NCBI RefSeq assembly: GCF_001708445.1
Contig: NZ_CP015637.1
Coordinates: forward strand, 1,303,001 to 1,367,000
Reading direction: 5' to 3'
Length of the DNA stretch: 64,000 bases
Source of the DNA: Pseudomonas fluorescens
Lineage (GTDB): Bacteria; Pseudomonadota; Gammaproteobacteria; Pseudomonadales; Pseudomonadaceae
Numbering within the stretch: position 1 is the first letter of the stretch; each line of letters begins with the position of its first letter. Shown here one piece after another: positions 7,437 through 16,697 of this stretch. The position numbers were made by a program, and so were the translations under genes. Under the pieces are notes generated by a model. That model did not search any database, was not told the origin of the DNA, and saw only the letters and a list, made by a program, of their open reading frames with translations.

Positions 7437-7517
7437 TCTCTGGATACATGCTGCAACTTGCATGGTCGATAGGCTCCTGTAGGGTAGGCAAACGCCCGCC
7501 CACTCCAGGAGACGACC

Positions 7518-8018
7518 GTGAAAGAAATCACCCAACTTGCCGCTGAACTGGGTCGCCGTTTACAGGTGCTCAATGCCCACGTCACCACGGCTGAATCCTG
7601 TACCGGTGGCGGTATTGCCGAGGCTATTACGCGGATTCCAGGGAGTTCGGCGTGGTTCGAGGCCGGCTATGTCACCTATTCCAACCGGCAAAAGACCCGC
7701 CAGTTGAACGTGCCTGAGGCGCTGTTCGCCAAAGTCGGCGCGGTCAGCCAAGAAGTGGTGGAGGCGATGGTCCGCGGCGCCCAGGAAAAAAGCCTGGCGC
7801 GTTTTGCCGTGGCGGTCAGTGGCGTGGCGGGGCCCGATGGCGGTTCGCCGGAAAAACCGGTGGGCACGGTGTGGCTGGCCTTCGGCGTCGGGGACGAGGT
7901 CACCGCTGAGCTTGCGCACTTCCCGGGTAACCGCGACGAGGTCCGCCGACAAACGGTAAAGGCCGCGCTGGAGGGCTTGTTGCGACGAGCTGCAGCAGAA
8001 ATAGAAAATCAGGGGTAG
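7518..8018 (+). CDS. pncC: CinA C-terminal-type nicotinamide-nucleotide amidase
   Basis: This 166-residue protein is the stand-alone C-terminal CinA domain. It deamidates nicotinamide mononucleotide to nicotinate mononucleotide, recycling NAD breakdown products. The segment TAESCTGGGIAEAITRIPGSS near residues 23-43 carries the conserved catalytic serine region, and the GVAGPDGG segment follows near residue 110. The start is GTG with AGGAGA upstream. In Pseudomonas it sits directly upstream of recA and is often called cinA; the tail cluster ends just before it. Confidence 0.93.
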   Translation: MKEITQLAAELGRRLQVLNAHVTTAESCTGGGIAEAITRIPGSSAWFEAGYVTYSNRQKTRQLNVPEALFAKVGAVSQEVVEAMVRGAQEKSLARFAVAVSGVAGPDGGSPEKPVGTVWLAFGVGDEVTAELAHFPGNRDEVRRQTVKAALEGLLRRAAAEIENQG

Positions 8019-8045
8019 GCGATCTCTGATCTTTGTGGAACAATA

Positions 8046-8061
8046 CTGTCTACTTATACAG
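8046..8061 (+). promoter_or_regulatory. LexA (SOS) box upstream of recA
   Basis: The 16 bases CTGTCTACTTATACAG match the CTGT-N8-ACAG consensus of the gammaproteobacterial LexA operator. The box lies 40 bases before the recA start codon, the expected place for SOS control of recA. Confidence 0.93.
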
Positions 8062-8101
8062 GTGTTGGCCGCCAGGCCTTATTGATTACGTGAGGACTTT
8101 A

Positions 8102-9160
8102 ATGGACGACAACAAGAAGAAAGCCTTGGCTGCGGCCCTGGGTCAGATCGAACGTCAATTCGGCAAGGGTGCCGTAATGCGTATGGGCGATCATGACCGT
8201 CAGGCGATCCCGGCTATCTCTACTGGCTCTCTGGGTCTGGACATCGCGCTCGGCATTGGCGGCCTGCCAAAAGGCCGTATCGTTGAAATCTACGGTCCTG
8301 AATCTTCCGGTAAAACCACCCTGACCTTGTCGGTGATTGCCCAGGCGCAAAAAATGGGCGCCACTTGCGCGTTCGTCGACGCCGAGCACGCCCTTGACCC
8401 TGAATATGCCGGCAAGCTGGGCGTCAACGTTGACGACCTGCTGGTTTCCCAACCGGACACCGGTGAGCAAGCCCTCGAAATCACCGACATGCTGGTGCGC
8501 TCCAACGCCATCGACGTGATCGTGGTCGACTCCGTGGCTGCCCTGGTACCGAAGGCTGAAATTGAAGGCGAAATGGGTGATATGCACGTGGGCCTGCAAG
8601 CCCGCCTCATGTCCCAGGCGCTGCGTAAAATCACCGGTAACATCAAGAATGCCAACTGCCTGGTGATCTTCATCAACCAGATCCGGATGAAGATCGGCGT
8701 CATGTTCGGCAGCCCGGAAACCACCACCGGTGGTAACGCGCTGAAGTTCTACGCTTCGGTTCGTCTGGATATCCGTCGTACGGGCGCGGTGAAGGAAGGT
8801 GACGAGGTTGTCGGTAGCGAAACCCGCGTCAAGGTCGTGAAGAATAAAGTGGCCCCGCCATTCCGTCAGGCCGAGTTCCAGATTCTCTACGGCAAGGGTA
8901 TCTACCTGAACGGCGAGATGATCGACCTGGGCGTGCTGCACGGCTTTGTCGAGAAGTCCGGTGCCTGGTATGCCTACAACGGCAGCAAAATCGGCCAGGG
9001 CAAGGCCAACTCGGCCAAGTTCCTGCAAGACAACCCGGATATCGCGGCGACCCTTGAGAAGCAGATTCGCGACAAGCTGCTGACCCCTACGCCAGACGTG
9101 AAAGCGGCCGCCAATCGCGAGCCGGTTGAAGAAGTAGAAGAAGTCGACACTGACATCTGA
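8102..9160 (+). CDS. recA: Recombinase A
   Basis: This 352-residue protein is the DNA strand-exchange recombinase and the co-protease for LexA self-cleavage. It has the Walker A loop GPESSGKTT at residues 65-73, the LexA-activating core and an acidic C terminus ([10 protein letters not shown]). I chose the ATG at 8102 because MDDNKKKAL is the conserved N terminus; the upstream in-frame extension runs over the LexA box. recX follows 8 bases later and is likely co-transcribed. Confidence 0.99.
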   Translation: MDDNKKKALAAALGQIERQFGKGAVMRMGDHDRQAIPAISTGSLGLDIALGIGGLPKGRIVEIYGPESSGKTTLTLSVIAQAQKMGATCAFVDAEHALDPEYAGKLGVNVDDLLVSQPDTGEQALEITDMLVRSNAIDVIVVDSVAALVPKAEIEGEMGDMHVGLQARLMSQALRKITGNIKNANCLVIFINQIRMKIGVMFGSPETTTGGNALKFYASVRLDIRRTGAVKEGDEVVGSETRVKVVKNKVAPPFRQAEFQILYGKGIYLNGEMIDLGVLHGFVEKSGAWYAYNGSKIGQGKANSAKFLQDNPDIAATLEKQIRDKLLTPTPDVKAAANREPVEEVEEVDTDI

Positions 9161-9168
9161 AGCAAACG

Positions 9169-9636
9169 ATGACTGTTGTACTGGATACACTTGTCGCCGT
9201 TCGGCGCACCGCAATGGACCTGCTTGCTCGCCGCGAGCATGGTCGAGTCGAGCTGACGCGTAAACTGCGTCAGCGCGGCGCGGAGCCTGAGATGATCGAG
9301 ACCGCCCTTGACCGTTTGACGGAAGAAGGGCTGCTGTCGGAGTCCCGCTACCTCGAAAGCTTTGTCTCCTACCGAGCCCGTTCCGGCTACGGCCCCGCGC
9401 GGATTCGCGAAGAGCTGAGCCAACGCGGTTTGCAGCGCGCCGATATAGACATTGCCCTACGTGAGTGCGGTATCAGTTGGCAGTCGCAACTGGAGGACAC
9501 CTGGCGCCGCAAGTTTGCCGGTCACCTTCCAATTGATGCCAGGGAACGCGCGAAGCAGGGGCGCTTCTTGAGTTATCGCGGTTTTTCGATGGAAATGATC
9601 AGCCGCTTACTCAGTGGCCGAGACATGGACGACTGA
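9169..9636 (+). CDS. recX: Regulatory protein RecX
   Basis: This 155-residue protein is a RecA modulator that binds the RecA filament groove and limits its extension. Typical features are the [16 protein letters not shown] segment near the N terminus, [14 protein letters not shown] near residue 74-87 and the C-terminal [13 protein letters not shown] segment. It starts 8 bases after the recA stop, so it is controlled by the same SOS promoter, with read-through from recA. Confidence 0.96.
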   Translation: MTVVLDTLVAVRRTAMDLLARREHGRVELTRKLRQRGAEPEMIETALDRLTEEGLLSESRYLESFVSYRARSGYGPARIREELSQRGLQRADIDIALRECGISWQSQLEDTWRRKFAGHLPIDARERAKQGRFLSYRGFSMEMISRLLSGRDMDD

Positions 9637-9667
9637 GCACCTTGCTGTGTGTTGAACAGGCGCGTTG

Positions 9668-9712
9668 TGTGGCGAGCGGGCTTGCCCCGCGTTGGGCTGC
9701 GAAGCAGCCCCA
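9668..9712. repeat. Single REP element, GTGGCGAGCGGGCTTG family
   Basis: It consists of the short palindrome GCGGGCTTGCCCCGC followed by a second hairpin GGGCTGC/GCAGCCC. The same family occurs as inverted pairs near 35.4 kb and 61.9 kb. Here only one copy is present, downstream of recX. Confidence 0.8.
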
Positions 9713-9757
9713 ATAGCCTCACCCTCAATCTAAACCTGAACCACCAAAAACTGCCCC

Positions 9758-9794
9758 AAAAAAAGGCCCGCTATGAAAATAGCCGGGCCTTTTT
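9758..9794. terminator. Bidirectional terminator between recX and the convergent LOG gene
   Basis: A stem AAAAAGGCCCG...CGGGCCTTTTT with an inner CTAT/ATAG extension, one bulged C and a GAAA loop has A-runs on one side and T-runs on the other, so it can serve both converging units. Confidence 0.85.
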
Positions 9795-9827
9795 GCGTTT
9801 CTGGATTCTGCGTCGCGTTTCTGGATT

Positions 9828-10940
9828 TCACGCCGGCTGCGGCGCTACTCGCTGTTGCGTCTTCCCCTGGGACTGCGCCCAGTTCTCTGGCAAGTTGATG
9901 TAGTCCACCAACTCCCGCAACCGGCCCTGATCGCGTCCGTTGAAGTTGAACACCAGTCGCGTCAAATGGCTGAACCTCGGTTCATCATGCTCCTCGCCGG
10001 TATAGGCAAGCTGCTGGAACTCTCCACTCAACCGTAGGCTGGCGAACTCGTTCTGCAAATGAGCCAGCGCACGCTCGCTGAGCGGGTGATTCATGCGCAC
10101 CACGAATTCACGCTTCAACCAACGCGTGGAATGGAAGTTGGCATAGAACTGATTGATCTCTTCGACGGCCTCTTCAGCGCTGTACACCAGGCGTATCAGC
10201 TTGAGGTCAGTGGGGAGGATATAGCGATTGGCTTCCAGTTGATTGCGGATAAAGTCCAGGGCGCCCTGCCAGAAACCGCCTCCAGGTGCGTCCAGCAGTA
10301 CCACGGGTACCAGTGGGCTTTTACCGGTCTGGATCAACGTCAGCACTTCCAGCGCTTCATCCAGCGTGCCGAAACCGCCTGGGCACAGCACCAACGCGTC
10401 GGCTTCCTTGACGAAGAACAGTTTACGGGTGAAGAAAAAGTGGAAGGACAGCAGGTTCTCGGTACCATCGATGGTCGGGTTGGCGTGCTGTTCAAATGGC
10501 AGGGTGATGTTGAACCCAAGGCTATGTTCCAGGCCTGCGCCTTCGTGAGCCGCCGCCATGATGCCGCCGCCGCCACCGGTGATCACCATCAAGTCTGATC
10601 GGGCCAGCGCGGCACCGACTTCACGGGCCAGGGCATACAACGGGCTCTCGACAGGCGTGCGTGCCGAGCCGAACACCGTGACCTTGCGCCGGCCCTTGAA
10701 CTGCTCCAGTACACGGAAAGCGTGGTCCAGCTCGCGGATCGCCTGCAAGGTGATCTTGGCGTTCCACCGGCTACTGTCGTCCTGGGCCATGCGCAGAACG
10801 GTCAGGATCATGTCGCGATAAAGGGGGATGTTAGGGCTGTCAGGCGCAATCAGCTGGAGTTGAGCGTCGACCTGCTGTGTAAGGTCAGCTCCGTTTGCTT
10901 CAAAATGCTGAAGCAGGCGGTCATTCGGTTCGTAAGGCAT
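9828..10940 (-). CDS. LOG family protein (TIGR00730-like nucleotide hydrolase)
   Basis: This 370-residue protein has a Rossmann-like LOG domain near residues 85-255 with VTVFGSARTP, GGGGGIMAAAHEGAG and PGGFGTLDEALE; the last is the PGGxGTxxE active-site motif. Characterised members split nucleoside monophosphates such as AMP or cytokinin riboside phosphates into base and ribose 5-phosphate. This one is much longer than the plant-type enzyme and has extra N- and C-terminal regions, so the substrate is uncertain. It converges with recX. Confidence 0.85.
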   Translation of the reverse strand: MPYEPNDRLLQHFEANGADLTQQVDAQLQLIAPDSPNIPLYRDMILTVLRMAQDDSSRWNAKITLQAIRELDHAFRVLEQFKGRRKVTVFGSARTPVESPLYALAREVGAALARSDLMVITGGGGGIMAAAHEGAGLEHSLGFNITLPFEQHANPTIDGTENLLSFHFFFTRKLFFVKEADALVLCPGGFGTLDEALEVLTLIQTGKSPLVPVVLLDAPGGGFWQGALDFIRNQLEANRYILPTDLKLIRLVYSAEEAVEEINQFYANFHSTRWLKREFVVRMNHPLSERALAHLQNEFASLRLSGEFQQLAYTGEEHDEPRFSHLTRLVFNFNGRDQGRLRELVDYINLPENWAQSQGKTQQRVAPQPA

Positions 10941-11318
10941 TCAACGTCTCCTTCTTCACAGAGGCCAGGTCAACGACGAGATATTCGTCCGTCGCCACGA
11001 CACTGCATGTGTCGCTGCATGCCCAAGGCAATGAACAATGTTCGCCAAGCGGCAAAGCGGGCTCTGTATGTTCCTTGTGATGTAAAAACCTTTGCACTGC
11101 AAGTTGCAGGAGGGCAACCCTCTTTTGCCCTGAAAATGTTACAGGACGGCGTGAAGACCGCTGTAGAAGGGCTGCTGGGATGACTTGATCATGGGCCGAA
11201 AAACCCTTGGCTGGCAACCGCTTATTGGTCGCTCATCACGGTAGTTTGACTGCAGCTGGAAACGGAATCGGGGAAATCGGCGCGCCGCTGGACAGCCGCG
11301 CGCGAGGGCCAAGCCACA
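10941..11318. other. Intergenic region without recognised gene
   Basis: This stretch of 378 bases lies between two minus-strand genes and must hold the promoter of the LOG gene near its left side. The open frames crossing it lack ribosome binding sites and recognisable sequence. I see no clear terminator for the secreted protein gene on its right. Confidence 0.5.
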
Positions 11319-11759
11319 TTACTTTTTCTTTTTCGCCGCAGCCGGTGCCGGGCAATCTGCTTCCACGAACTTCACTGATGCCACAGGACGGTTGGTCTTG
11401 TTCTCGGTGATTTCGTAGCGCATCACCGCGCCCTTGGCCATCAGCTCGCGGTAGCCCTTGTTCAGGCATACGCTCTGACCCAGCTGGAAATACACTGCCT
11501 TGGGGTTGGCGCGCATCTGTTCGGCGCGATCAGGCAGCACGCTGAGGTGGTCGATCAGTTGCATTCCCTCGACGGTGTAGGCCACTTCCAGGGTTTTTTC
11601 GTCAATTTCCCGGGGCAGCTCCTTGTTGCTTTCGGCCGCGACGCTTTGCAGCTTCTTGTTCATTTGCGCCTCCAGCAACGAGGCTGCCTGGGCGCCCACA
11701 GGCAGGACCAACGCGAGCGCGACGGATGGGGCAACAAGACGCAGCATGGAACGCAGCAT
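11319..11759 (-). CDS. Secreted protein of the PA3611 quorum-sensing-regulated virulence factor family
   Basis: This 146-residue protein has a clear Sec signal peptide with likely cleavage after AQA near residue 25, two cysteines that could form a disulphide (in SVCLNKGY and EADCPAP) and a lysine-rich C terminus. The mature part is helical at first and then beta-rich. It resembles P. aeruginosa PA3611, which lies near recA in PAO1 and is reported to be quorum-sensing regulated; its molecular activity is not known to me. Family assignment is from sequence memory and synteny. Confidence 0.7.
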   Translation of the reverse strand: MLRSMLRLVAPSVALALVLPVGAQAASLLEAQMNKKLQSVAAESNKELPREIDEKTLEVAYTVEGMQLIDHLSVLPDRAEQMRANPKAVYFQLGQSVCLNKGYRELMAKGAVMRYEITENKTNRPVASVKFVEADCPAPAAAKKKK

Positions 11760-11957
11760 GAAACTCTCCTGATTCGGTTACTGGTGCATAGACCAGCCAC
11801 TGCGCTATGCGTTCAGTGGCGCGCAATTATAGTGGACCCCTTGCCATGACAGCCAGGCGTATCGATGGGAAGTACGACGGGCTCTGGTAAACTGCGGCCA
11901 CTTAAGCCCTTCTCGAGTTCCCCCAGTGTCGATTTCCTCTTCCGTGCGGCGCATCCA

Positions 11958-12677
11958 ATGAGCCATGCCGTCTCCCGCCTGCGCACCCAACGCCTGGCGC
12001 GGGCCGTCAGGCCTTTTGTCAACCGTGGCTCCCGCGCCGAGCGCTGCCCCGGCTGCCGGGTGATCCCGCAATACTGCCTGTGTGCCTGGCGGCCTCGGGT
12101 CGAGGCCCGGTCTGCGATGTGCCTGTTGATGCACGACGTCGAACCGATGAAACCGAGCAACACCGGCTGGCTGATCGCTGATGTCATCGACGACACCCGT
12201 GCATTTGCCTGGTCGCGCACCGAGGTCGATCCTGAACTGCTCATCTTGCTCGCAGATCCGCAATGGCAGCCGTATATCGTATTCCCTGGCGAATTTGTCG
12301 CACCTGAGCGAGTGGTCAGCGAAGTCGTCGTAGGGGAGGGCAAGCGCCCGCTGTTTATCCTGCTGGACGGCACTTGGAGCGAAGCGCGCAAGATGTTTCG
12401 CAAAAGCCCCTATCTGGAGCATCTGCCTGTCCTGAGCCTGGCCCCGGAGCAACTGTCGCGCTATAAACTGCGGCGTTCCAAGCGGGATGATCACTTCTGC
12501 ACCGCCGAAGTGGCCGCGCTGTGCCTGGAGCTGGCCGCCGACCAGGCCGCGAGCGAAGTGCTGGATGCTTATCTCGACGTGTTCAGCACCCATTACCTGG
12601 CCGCCAAGTTCCAGTTACCGCTGGACTTGGCAGACATCGTCCATACTCGTCTTGCACCCTATATCCCGGCGGTATAA
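11958..12677 (+). CDS. DTW-domain tRNA-uridine aminocarboxypropyltransferase
   Basis: This 239-residue protein has an N-terminal cysteine cluster CPGCRVIPQYCLC near residues 32-44 and the DxTW signature as LLDGTWSEARKM near residues 136-147. Members such as E. coli TapT (YfiP) transfer the aminocarboxypropyl group of SAM to uridine in tRNA. The start at 11958 (MSHAVSRLRTQRLARAVRP) gives the usual N terminus. It is divergent from the secreted protein gene upstream. Confidence 0.85.
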   Translation: MSHAVSRLRTQRLARAVRPFVNRGSRAERCPGCRVIPQYCLCAWRPRVEARSAMCLLMHDVEPMKPSNTGWLIADVIDDTRAFAWSRTEVDPELLILLADPQWQPYIVFPGEFVAPERVVSEVVVGEGKRPLFILLDGTWSEARKMFRKSPYLEHLPVLSLAPEQLSRYKLRRSKRDDHFCTAEVAALCLELAADQAASEVLDAYLDVFSTHYLAAKFQLPLDLADIVHTRLAPYIPAV

Positions 12678-12928
12678 CCAGACGACGTTTGCATGATGGC
12701 ACTGCAGCCCCACAACTCGCTAAAATGCCACGGGCGTAGTGCTTGACCCCCCAGGCTGCGCTGGGCATGCTGGGCGCCGATCAGGGCGCAACCGTGAGTT
12801 TTCAACGTCGTTCCAGGTGTTTTTGACGTTGAGCCTGCCCTGTGGCGATGGCTGCCTGGCCGTCGCCTTGTGTACTGGCGAACCCTGAACCCATCAGGGC
12901 TGCCATAAAAAACAGGATCATTTAATCA

Positions 12929-13579
12929 ATGGCCACATACGAAATCCTGATAGCCGATGACCACCCGCTGTTTCGCAGTGCATTGCATCAGGCGGTAACC
13001 CTGGGCCTGGGCCCCGATGTCCGCCTGGTCGAAGTGGCCAGCATTGCCGAGCTGGAAACCCGCCTCACCGAAAAATCCGACTGGGACCTGGTGCTGCTCG
13101 ACCTGAACATGCCCGGCGCCTATGGTTTCTCTGGGTTGGTGCTGCTGCGCGGGCAATACCCGCAGATTCCGGTGGTGATGGTCTCGGCCCAGGAAGAGGC
13201 CGACGTGGTGGTGCGCTCCAAGGAGTTTGGCGCCAGTGGTTTCATTCCCAAGTCCAGTTCCATGGAAGCGATCCAGCGTGCCGTGCGCGCGGTGTTGGAG
13301 GGCGATGTGTCCTGGCCGCCGCAAGCGTTTGAAGAAATCAACGTGTCCGACGAGGCCAAGGCCGCCCGTGATGGCTTGGCCAGCCTGACACCCCAGCAGT
13401 TCCGGGTGTTGACCATGGTCTGCGAAGGCCTCTTGAACAAGCAGATCGCCTACGAGTTGAGCGTGTCGGAAGCGACCATCAAGGCCCACGTGACAGCCAT
13501 CTTTCGCAAGCTGGGCGTGCGTACGCGTACCCAGGCAGCACTGCTCTTGCAACAACTTGAGTCAATTTCGCAGCATTAA
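12929..13579 (+). CDS. erdR: Response regulator, NarL/LuxR type (ErdR-like)
   Basis: This 216-residue protein has an N-terminal receiver domain (acidic pair in IADDHPLF, phospho-acceptor Asp in LLDLNMPG near residue 55, Lys in IPKSSS) and a C-terminal LuxR-type helix-turn-helix (LTPQQFRVLTMV through NKQIAYELSVSEATIKAHV). The match to ErdR, a regulator of ethanol and acetate metabolism in pseudomonads, rests on sequence and on dgkA following directly, as in PAO1. No sensor kinase gene is adjacent. Confidence 0.82.
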   Translation: MATYEILIADDHPLFRSALHQAVTLGLGPDVRLVEVASIAELETRLTEKSDWDLVLLDLNMPGAYGFSGLVLLRGQYPQIPVVMVSAQEEADVVVRSKEFGASGFIPKSSSMEAIQRAVRAVLEGDVSWPPQAFEEINVSDEAKAARDGLASLTPQQFRVLTMVCEGLLNKQIAYELSVSEATIKAHVTAIFRKLGVRTRTQAALLLQQLESISQH

Positions 13580-13654
13580 GCGGTCATTGCTTCACGCTTT
13601 TTTGACTTTGCTTGATCTAGTTTCCCCACTCCTTTGGTTCAGTTGCCTACATCT

Positions 13655-14017
13655 ATGTCGCCTTTCAAGGGTCAAACCGGTATCAAACGTATCTTCAATG
13701 CAGGGGGCTACTCCCTGGATGGCCTGCGCGCAGCTTTCACCGGCGAGGCGGCTTTCCGTCAGTTGGTGTTGTTGAACGTCATCCTGATCCCACTGAGCTT
13801 CTTCCTGCACGTCAGCCGCGTCGAGCGTGCGTTGCTGATTGCGGTATGCCTGCTGGCCTTGATCGTTGAATTGCTCAATTCGGCGGTAGAGGCGGCGATC
13901 GACCGCATTTCCCTGGACCGTCATCCCCTGTCGAAAAACGCCAAGGACATGGGCAGCGCCGCGCAATTCGTGGCCCTGACCATGATCACTCTGGTGTGGG
14001 CCGTGATCCTGATCTAA
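13655..14017 (+). CDS. dgkA: Diacylglycerol kinase
   Basis: This 120-residue membrane enzyme phosphorylates diacylglycerol to phosphatidate, recycling lipid released during membrane-derived glucan and lipid A modification. It has three membrane segments and the conserved ELLNSAVEAAIDRI motif near residues 69-82, with the catalytic Glu. The start at 13655 gives the usual length. It converges with finR, and the two stop codons are only 3 bases apart. Confidence 0.95.
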   Translation: MSPFKGQTGIKRIFNAGGYSLDGLRAAFTGEAAFRQLVLLNVILIPLSFFLHVSRVERALLIAVCLLALIVELLNSAVEAAIDRISLDRHPLSKNAKDMGSAAQFVALTMITLVWAVILI

Positions 14018-14020
14018 GGC

Positions 14021-14947
14021 TCAGGCAATGCTCGGCAGCACGATCTCGTCGCTGCGCTGTACCCCGGCGGTAAAGGCGCGGCACAGTTCGAGAAACTCGC
14101 GCATGGCCGAGGTCTGGTACTTCTGTTTATGCCAGATGAAGTAGAACTGCCGGGCCAGGTCCAGGTCCGGGGTTTCCACGGGCACCAGGCTGCCCCGGCG
14201 GAAGGCATCACGCAGCGCCAATCGGGAAATACAGCCAATCCCCAGCCCGGACTCCACTGCACGCTTGATCGCCTCGGTGTGTTCCAGCTCCAGGCGGATA
14301 TTCAGCGCGCTGCGGTGATGGCGCATGGCCTGGTCGAAGGTCAGTCGTGTACCTGAGCCTTGCTCCCGCAGGATCCAGGCTTCATGGGTCAACGCTTCCA
14401 TGGTCGCTATGCCGCGCTTGGCCAGGTGGTGCTGCGGCGCGCAAAACACCACCAGTTCATCCTCTACCCAGGTTTGCACCTCGATATCCGGGTGGCTGCA
14501 ATCGCCTTCGATTAGACCCAGGTCAATTTCATAGTGGGCCACCTGGTGCACGATATTGGCTGTGTTCTGTACATGCAGCTTCACCTGGCTTTCGGGGTGC
14601 TGCTGCATAAAGCTGCCGATCAGCAGGGTGGCCAGGTAATTGCCGATGGTCAGGGTTGCGCCGACCGCCAGGGAGCCGAAACCGGACTTGCCGTTGAGCA
14701 GGTCCTCGATTTCCTTGGCCTGGTCCAACAGGGCCACCGCCTGGGGTAACAGCTGGTGCCCGAGGGCGTTGAGGCTCAGGCGTTTACCGGCGCGGTCGAA
14801 CAATTGGCAGCTGGATTGACGCTCCAGCTCGGTAATCGAAGTGCTGGCGGCGGATTGAGATAAGGCCAGGAGACCAGCAGCGCGGGACACGCTTTCCTGC
14901 TGGGCGACGGCGACGAAGACTTGCAGTTGACGGAGAGTAAATCGCAT
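14021..14947 (-). CDS. finR: LysR-type regulator of fpr (FinR-like)
   Basis: This 308-residue protein has an N-terminal winged helix-turn-helix (FTLRQLQVFVAVAQQESVSR and on) and a periplasmic-binding-like effector domain. It is divergent from the ferredoxin-NADP reductase gene fpr, with 124 bases between them. In P. putida the regulator at this position, FinR, activates fpr-A under superoxide stress. The start at 14947 (MRFTLRQLQ) matches the family; longer frames run into the promoter. Confidence 0.88.
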   Translation of the reverse strand: MRFTLRQLQVFVAVAQQESVSRAAGLLALSQSAASTSITELERQSSCQLFDRAGKRLSLNALGHQLLPQAVALLDQAKEIEDLLNGKSGFGSLAVGATLTIGNYLATLLIGSFMQQHPESQVKLHVQNTANIVHQVAHYEIDLGLIEGDCSHPDIEVQTWVEDELVVFCAPQHHLAKRGIATMEALTHEAWILREQGSGTRLTFDQAMRHHRSALNIRLELEHTEAIKRAVESGLGIGCISRLALRDAFRRGSLVPVETPDLDLARQFYFIWHKQKYQTSAMREFLELCRAFTAGVQRSDEIVLPSIA

Positions 14948-14972
14948 ATCGATATAACCGATAACCCTTATC
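14946..14972. promoter_or_regulatory. Candidate FinR operator region
   Basis: Two palindromes lie in the finR-fpr intergenic region: ATATCGATAT at 14946-14955, overlapping the finR start, and GATAA-CCC-TTATC at 14960-14972. LysR proteins usually bind such imperfect dyads near their own start. Binding itself is inferred. Confidence 0.45.
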
Positions 14973-15071
14973 TTAATAATCCAGTTAACAGATATTGTCG
15001 CCGCCATTAGAATGCTGTGCAATTGCGCACCTATCATTTGGCGCAGACCCATTTCCAGGAGTCCCCCGTAC

Positions 15072-15851
15072 ATGAGCAACATGAACCACGAGCGTGTCCT
15101 CAGTGTTCATCACTGGAACGACACTCTGTTCAGCTTCAAGTGCACCCGCGATCCGGGCCTGCGCTTCGAGAACGGTCAGTTCGTGATGATCGGCCTGCAA
15201 CAGCCCAACGGCCGCCCGCTCATGCGCGCATATTCCATTGCCAGCCCGAACTGGGAAGAGCATCTGGAATTCTTCAGCATCAAGGTGCCGGATGGCCCGC
15301 TGACTTCCCAATTGCAGCATTTGAAGGAAGGCGACGAGATCATCATCAGCAAGAAACCGACAGGCACCCTGGTGCTTGACGATCTGAAGCCGGGCAAACA
15401 CCTGTACCTGCTCAGCACCGGTACTGGCCTGGCGCCGTTTATGAGCGTGATCCAGGATCCGGAAACCTACGAGCGTTTCGAAAAAGTGATCCTGTGCCAC
15501 GGCGTGCGTTACGTCAACGAAGTTGCCTACCGCGAATTCATCACCGAGCACCTGCCGCAGAACGAATTCTTCGGCGAAGCCCTGCGTGAAAAGTTGATCT
15601 ACTACCCGACCGTGACCCGTGAGCCGTTCGAGAACGAAGGCCGCCTGACCGACCTGATGCGCAGTGGCAAGCTGTTCCGTGACATCGGCCTGCCACCGAT
15701 CAACCCCGAGGACGACCGCGCCATGCTGTGCGGCAGCCCAAGCATGTTGGACGAGACCAGCGAAGTGCTGAACAGCTTCGGCCTGAAAGTTTCGCCGCGC
15801 ATGCGTGAGCCGGGTGATTACCTGATCGAGCGCGCGTTCGTCGAGAAGTAA
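15072..15851 (+). CDS. fpr: Ferredoxin-NADP+ reductase
   Basis: This 259-residue flavoenzyme moves electrons between NADPH and ferredoxin or flavodoxin and takes part in oxidative and iron stress responses. The FAD-binding motif RAYSIAS lies near residue 51-57, the NADP-binding segment STGTGLAPFMS near residues 116-126, and the C terminus ends in FVEK as in other Pseudomonas Fpr. The start at 15072 has CAGGAG upstream. It is divergent from finR, which probably controls it. Confidence 0.96.
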   Translation: MSNMNHERVLSVHHWNDTLFSFKCTRDPGLRFENGQFVMIGLQQPNGRPLMRAYSIASPNWEEHLEFFSIKVPDGPLTSQLQHLKEGDEIIISKKPTGTLVLDDLKPGKHLYLLSTGTGLAPFMSVIQDPETYERFEKVILCHGVRYVNEVAYREFITEHLPQNEFFGEALREKLIYYPTVTREPFENEGRLTDLMRSGKLFRDIGLPPINPEDDRAMLCGSPSMLDETSEVLNSFGLKVSPRMREPGDYLIERAFVEK

Positions 15852-15893
15852 AGCAGTCAGGCCATGTGCTGACTGGGCAACACAGAAGATCTG

Positions 15894-15987
15894 AATGTGG
15901 GAGGGGGCTTGCCCCCGATGACGGTGATTCAGTCAACTTACATGTCGACAGACCCACTGCCATCGGGGGCAAGCCCCCTCCCACATT
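15894..15987. repeat. REPIN, GTGGGAGGGGGCTTGC family
   Basis: Two REP palindromes (each GGGGGCTTGCCCCC type) face each other across about 42 bases. It lies between the convergent ends of fpr and trmO and may also end or protect both transcripts. Confidence 0.92.
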
Positions 15988-15998
15988 GGGTTTCCGGT

Positions 15999-16694
15999 TT
16001 ATCCAGCCGGCACCACTTCCAGCACACAAATCATCCCAGCCTCGGGATAGTGCCAGCGCACATCCACATCCCAGAACTGCGCTCCATATTCGCGCTCAGG
16101 CCCAGGTGTCTGGTACGCCGGCCGTGGATCCTGCGCCAGGCACTGATCGATCAACTCCACCAACGGCTCCCCAAGGCGCTGGGCGTGGCCTTGTGCCTGT
16201 TGCAGCGCCGTCTTCAGCCATTGCACCGGAATCAGTTGCGGCGCACCACTGGCGATGCTGTTGGTGGCCGTGTCGATGATGTCGGCGTAGGGCACATACG
16301 GCTTGATATCCAGCACCGGTGTGCCATCGAGCAAATCAATCCCGGAAATCCATAGTCGCCCCGGCTCGACCTTGTCCAGCTTCACCACCGACTGGCCAAT
16401 CCCATTGGGCCGATGGGTGGCGCGGGTGGCAAATACGCCCATGGACGTGTTGCCGCCCAGGCGCGGCGGGCGCACTTTCAAGCGTGGCTTGTCTTCCAGG
16501 GCCTGGTGGAACAGAAACAACAGCCAAACATGGCTGACCTGCTCCAGGCCCTGCACCGCCTCGCCCTGGTCGAACGGCGCGACCAGTTCCAGCACGCCCC
16601 GTGCGGCAGGCGCCAGTTGCGGCTGGCGCGGAATGGCGAACTTCTCCTTGAAACAGGAGCGCACGAAGCCGACGGGCGAGACGTGGTAACTCAT
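15999..16694 (-). CDS. trmO: tRNA (N6-threonylcarbamoyladenosine37-N6)-methyltransferase
   Basis: This 231-residue protein methylates the t6A37 base of tRNA-Thr using SAM. The UPF0066/TsaA core is seen in VGFVRSCFKEKFAIPRQP at the N terminus, ATRATHRPNGIGQS near residues 89-102 and LDGTPVLDIKPYVPYAD near 121-137. The C-terminal part ends in an extra small domain as in other gammaproteobacterial TrmO. The DUF1456 gene lies 3 bases upstream, so the two are probably one unit. Confidence 0.92.
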   Translation of the reverse strand: MSYHVSPVGFVRSCFKEKFAIPRQPQLAPAARGVLELVAPFDQGEAVQGLEQVSHVWLLFLFHQALEDKPRLKVRPPRLGGNTSMGVFATRATHRPNGIGQSVVKLDKVEPGRLWISGIDLLDGTPVLDIKPYVPYADIIDTATNSIASGAPQLIPVQWLKTALQQAQGHAQRLGEPLVELIDQCLAQDPRPAYQTPGPEREYGAQFWDVDVRWHYPEAGMICVLEVVPAG

Positions 16695-16697
16695 GGT

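Noticed and set aside
11958..12677. Loss of the DTW signature because the motif reads DGTW
   Set aside because: The family consensus is DxTW, so DGTW is normal.
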